15,522 bases of DNA, taken from RUG11237 sp045119215. Lineage in GTDB: Bacteria; Bacillota; Clostridia; Lachnospirales; Lachnospiraceae. Each line of letters begins with the position of its first letter. Within the stretch, counting starts at the first letter, position 1. The stretch lies in assembly GCA_045119215.1 (NCBI GenBank), contig JBGVDD010000233.1, forward strand, positions 1 to 15,522. Reading direction: 5' to 3'. Shown one piece after another: positions 13,991-15,522 of the stretch. The position numbers were made by a program, and so were the translations under genes. Under the pieces are notes generated by a model. The model worked only from the letters and a program-made list of their open reading frames with translations. It was not told where the DNA came from and made no database searches.

Positions 13991-15522
13991 TTAACGTCCA
14001 AATGTTTGGGGGTCCGTTTTACTTTTTACCATTACACCATCTTTTTTGTATACTGCCCTAACACTGACAGCACATTTGGTCTTTGCATAATCATAATCTT
14101 CCCCGGTAATTACAACACTGGTACCCTTTACCTTCTTCACAAGCTTTGGTGTGCCATTTCCTATCTGCATGTACACCCAATATTCTGTTGCATTCTTCAC
14201 CTTTGCCCAAGATACATCTATATTGTAAATGGTACCGGTAACTTTATTCAATTTCGGTATATCCAAGGCTGTCACTACCTTTTTCTTTGCCACATTGGAC
14301 TTAGATGAATAAACAGTTTTGCCACTGGACTTTGCATAAGCTTTCACATAGTAATAATAGGTCTTTCCATTCTTCAGTCCACTATCCACACAGGAAAGTG
14401 TCTTGGAAGATGTAATGGTCTTTATTTTCTTGAATCCACTGTTTTTCTTTGTGGAACGGTAAATTACATACCCCTTTGCACCTTTTGCCTTTTTCCAAGT
14501 AAGCTTCACCTCTCCAACGGAACTGTATTTTGCGGTAATTCCCGGTTTTTTAGGAATCTGCAGCCAGTGTGCATAATAGGTTTTATTACCGCTTACCTTT
14601 GTATTTTTTGTCACCTTACTTCCGCCAGTTTTCTTTGTATACCAGCCAAGGAATACATATCCACTTCTTTTGGTGGTTGGCAGACTGCCTACGGCTTTGT
14701 TTTTGGTAACCTCTACCGTAGTCTTACTCACACTGCTTCCACCGTTTTTATTGAATGTTACCTTACACTTTCCCGGTGCTCTGGTAGCAGCAACCCACTT
14801 TACAGGAGTTGGTGTCGGTTTCTTGGTAATCACCGGTCTTTTATCGTACATATTTCCGTTGGCAAACCACCACTCACCCTTGGAAATCTGTACTTCCTGT
14901 GTCTGTCCTGTTTCTGTGACAAACACTGCATTGGTAACGTCGGCACTGTCAATGGTATACTTACACCACAAATCATCCTCTGTCACCATATTGATTCCAG
15001 GCCAGCTTACCGGAGTGTTTATCCCATGATTTAAATTAAAGTAAAATAAATAAACCTTCTTCTTTTGATTATAAAAATGTATTGTAATTTTTTCAGTAGA
15101 TGGGGCAATGGTCACCTGAGGGGCCGACGTAGGTGTAACTGCCGAAGTTGGTTTTAAGGTAACACTATACACATTCTCCTGAACTTTCGGGGTGGCTGTA
15201 GGTGCCTTAGTCGCAGTAACCTTCGGTGTCACCGTACCCACAGCCAAACTTGGTGTAGGTGCAAACGTATTGGTTGGCACTACCGTGCTTGTGGGTGCTA
15301 CCGTACTGGTAGGTGCTACCGTACTGGTAGGCGCTACGGTACTGGTAGGTGCTGCGGTACTGGTAGGCGCTGCCGTAGCCGTATTTGTGGGTACTAACTT
15401 ATCTGTGGGAACAGGTGTGGGTGTAAGAACCTCTTCTCCCTGCTCCACAAAAATCACAATATCTTGACTATAACTATTTTCTCCAAGGCGATATGTAACT
15501 GTCAGCACCTTTTCTCCAGGAA
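13991..15522 (-). CDS. secreted modular protein, C-terminal part (5' end off window)
   Basis: The frame stays open to the window edge, so this is a fragment; the GTG at 15508 is internal. The first visible residues (P-G-E-K-V-L-T-V-T-Y) look like the end of a bacterial Ig-like domain. Then come Thr/Pro/Ala-rich linkers with six-residue repeats (about 15110-15430) and a CBM26-like starch-binding module (about 14840-15100; aromatic residues, S-W-P-G, W-C-K-Y-T). After a second Thr/Pro hinge there is a clear InlB/Flg_new repeat (about 14570-14785; F-N-K-N-G-G through G-Y-V-F-L-G-W-Y to Y-Y-A-H-W), then two fibronectin type III-like domains. No LPXTG motif or C-terminal membrane helix follows, so it is probably secreted or bound non-covalently. 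A starch-degrading enzyme is plausible because of the CBM, but the catalytic part is not visible. The terminator at 13893-13929 ends the gene. Confidence 0.85.
   Translation of the reverse strand, partial: PGEKVLTVTYRLGENSYSQDIVIFVEQGEEVLTPTPVPTDKLVPTNTATAAPTSTAAPTSTVAPTSTVAPTSTVAPTSTVVPTNTFAPTPSLAVGTVTPKVTATKAPTATPKVQENVYSVTLKPTSAVTPTSAPQVTIAPSTEKITIHFYNQKKKVYLFYFNLNHGINTPVSWPGINMVTEDDLWCKYTIDSADVTNAVFVTETGQTQEVQISKGEWWFANGNMYDKRPVITKKPTPTPVKWVAATRAPGKCKVTFNKNGGSSVSKTTVEVTKNKAVGSLPTTKRSGYVFLGWYTKKTGGSKVTKNTKVSGNKTYYAHWLQIPKKPGITAKYSSVGEVKLTWKKAKGAKGYVIYRSTKKNSGFKKIKTITSSKTLSCVDSGLKNGKTYYYYVKAYAKSSGKTVYSSKSNVAKKKVVTALDIPKLNKVTGTIYNIDVSWAKVKNATEYWVYMQIGNGTPKLVKKVKGTSVVITGEDYDYAKTKCAVSVRAVYKKDGVMVKSKTDPQTFGR
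15285..15374. repeat. five tandem 18-bp repeats coding Ala-Pro-Thr-Ser-Thr-Val
   Basis: Five 18-bp units with a shared GTACTGGTAGGYGCTRC pattern (the first is divergent) sit in the Thr/Pro linker of the secreted protein. Each encodes six residues of the A-P-T-S-T-V/A type on the minus strand. More diverged copies continue on both sides. The high identity at third positions suggests recent duplication; unit number could vary between strains without breaking the frame. Confidence 0.8.

Noticed and set aside
14567..15034. Long plus-strand ORFs opposite the secreted protein
   Set aside because: They lie antisense to well-supported CBM, InlB and FN3-like modules and show no domain character of their own.
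15285..15374. CRISPR-like array
   Set aside because: The units are contiguous 18-bp repeats without spacers and stay in frame with a Thr/Pro-rich protein linker.
15192..15467. Plus-strand ORF of Val/Gly/Ala-rich repeats
   Set aside because: It is the antisense shadow of the Thr/Pro repeat region; no ribosome binding site or family resemblance.

Overview
The window looks like the chromosome of a low-GC, spore-former-lineage Firmicute, most likely a Lachnospiraceae-type Clostridia. The evidence is the gene order (nusB-xseA-xseB-ispA-dxs-tlyA-nadK-argR-recN-spoIVB), the AGGAGG-type ribosome binding sites, and a secreted protein with InlB/Flg_new and fibronectin-like modules. This is inferred from gene order and protein style, not from a marker search. 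All convincing genes are on the minus strand, so transcription runs from high to low coordinates.

From the high end: (i) 13991-15522 is the C-terminal part of a secreted modular protein (Ig-like end, Thr/Pro repeats, CBM26-like starch-binding module, InlB/Flg_new repeat, two FN3-like domains). Its N-terminus lies off the window, and a strong terminator follows it. (ii) prfC (release factor 3) has its own promoter and is followed 4 bp later by a membrane-anchored transglutaminase-like protein. (iii) A clear sigma-A-type promoter at 10886-10914 starts the housekeeping run: Asp23/Gls24 protein, nusB, xseA, xseB, ispA, dxs, tlyA, nadK, argR, recN. This run joins rRNA antitermination and methylation, exonuclease VII and RecN DNA repair, isoprenoid precursor synthesis (Dxs, IspA), NADP supply and the arginine regulator. 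It ends at a hairpin terminator. (iv) spoIVB follows, coding the sporulation signalling protease that activates sigma-K processing.

The most interesting part is the low-coordinate end. SpoIVB is normal through its PDZ domain, its His and the conserved T-G-G-I-V-Q-G-M block. It then departs from the family exactly where the catalytic Ser (M-S-G-S-P) should be and ends in an unrelated 38-residue tail. Beyond it, where many spore formers carry spo0A, there are two strong RNA hairpins and a chain of tiny overlapping ORFs that look like the edge of an inserted element. My leading hypothesis is an integrative element inserted in, or a rearrangement that breaks, spoIVB at its active-site codon. It may be reversible like the skin element in sigK. 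The window does not contain the other end, so this is unproven.

A second unusual feature is a pair of tiny palindromic elements (31-32 bp, ends GTTACTG...CAGTAAC). They sit in two intergenic gaps of the housekeeping operon, and each is flanked by 8-9 bp direct repeats as if it were a minimal transposon insertion. Several gene starts were moved from the longest open frame to internal starts with better ribosome binding sites.
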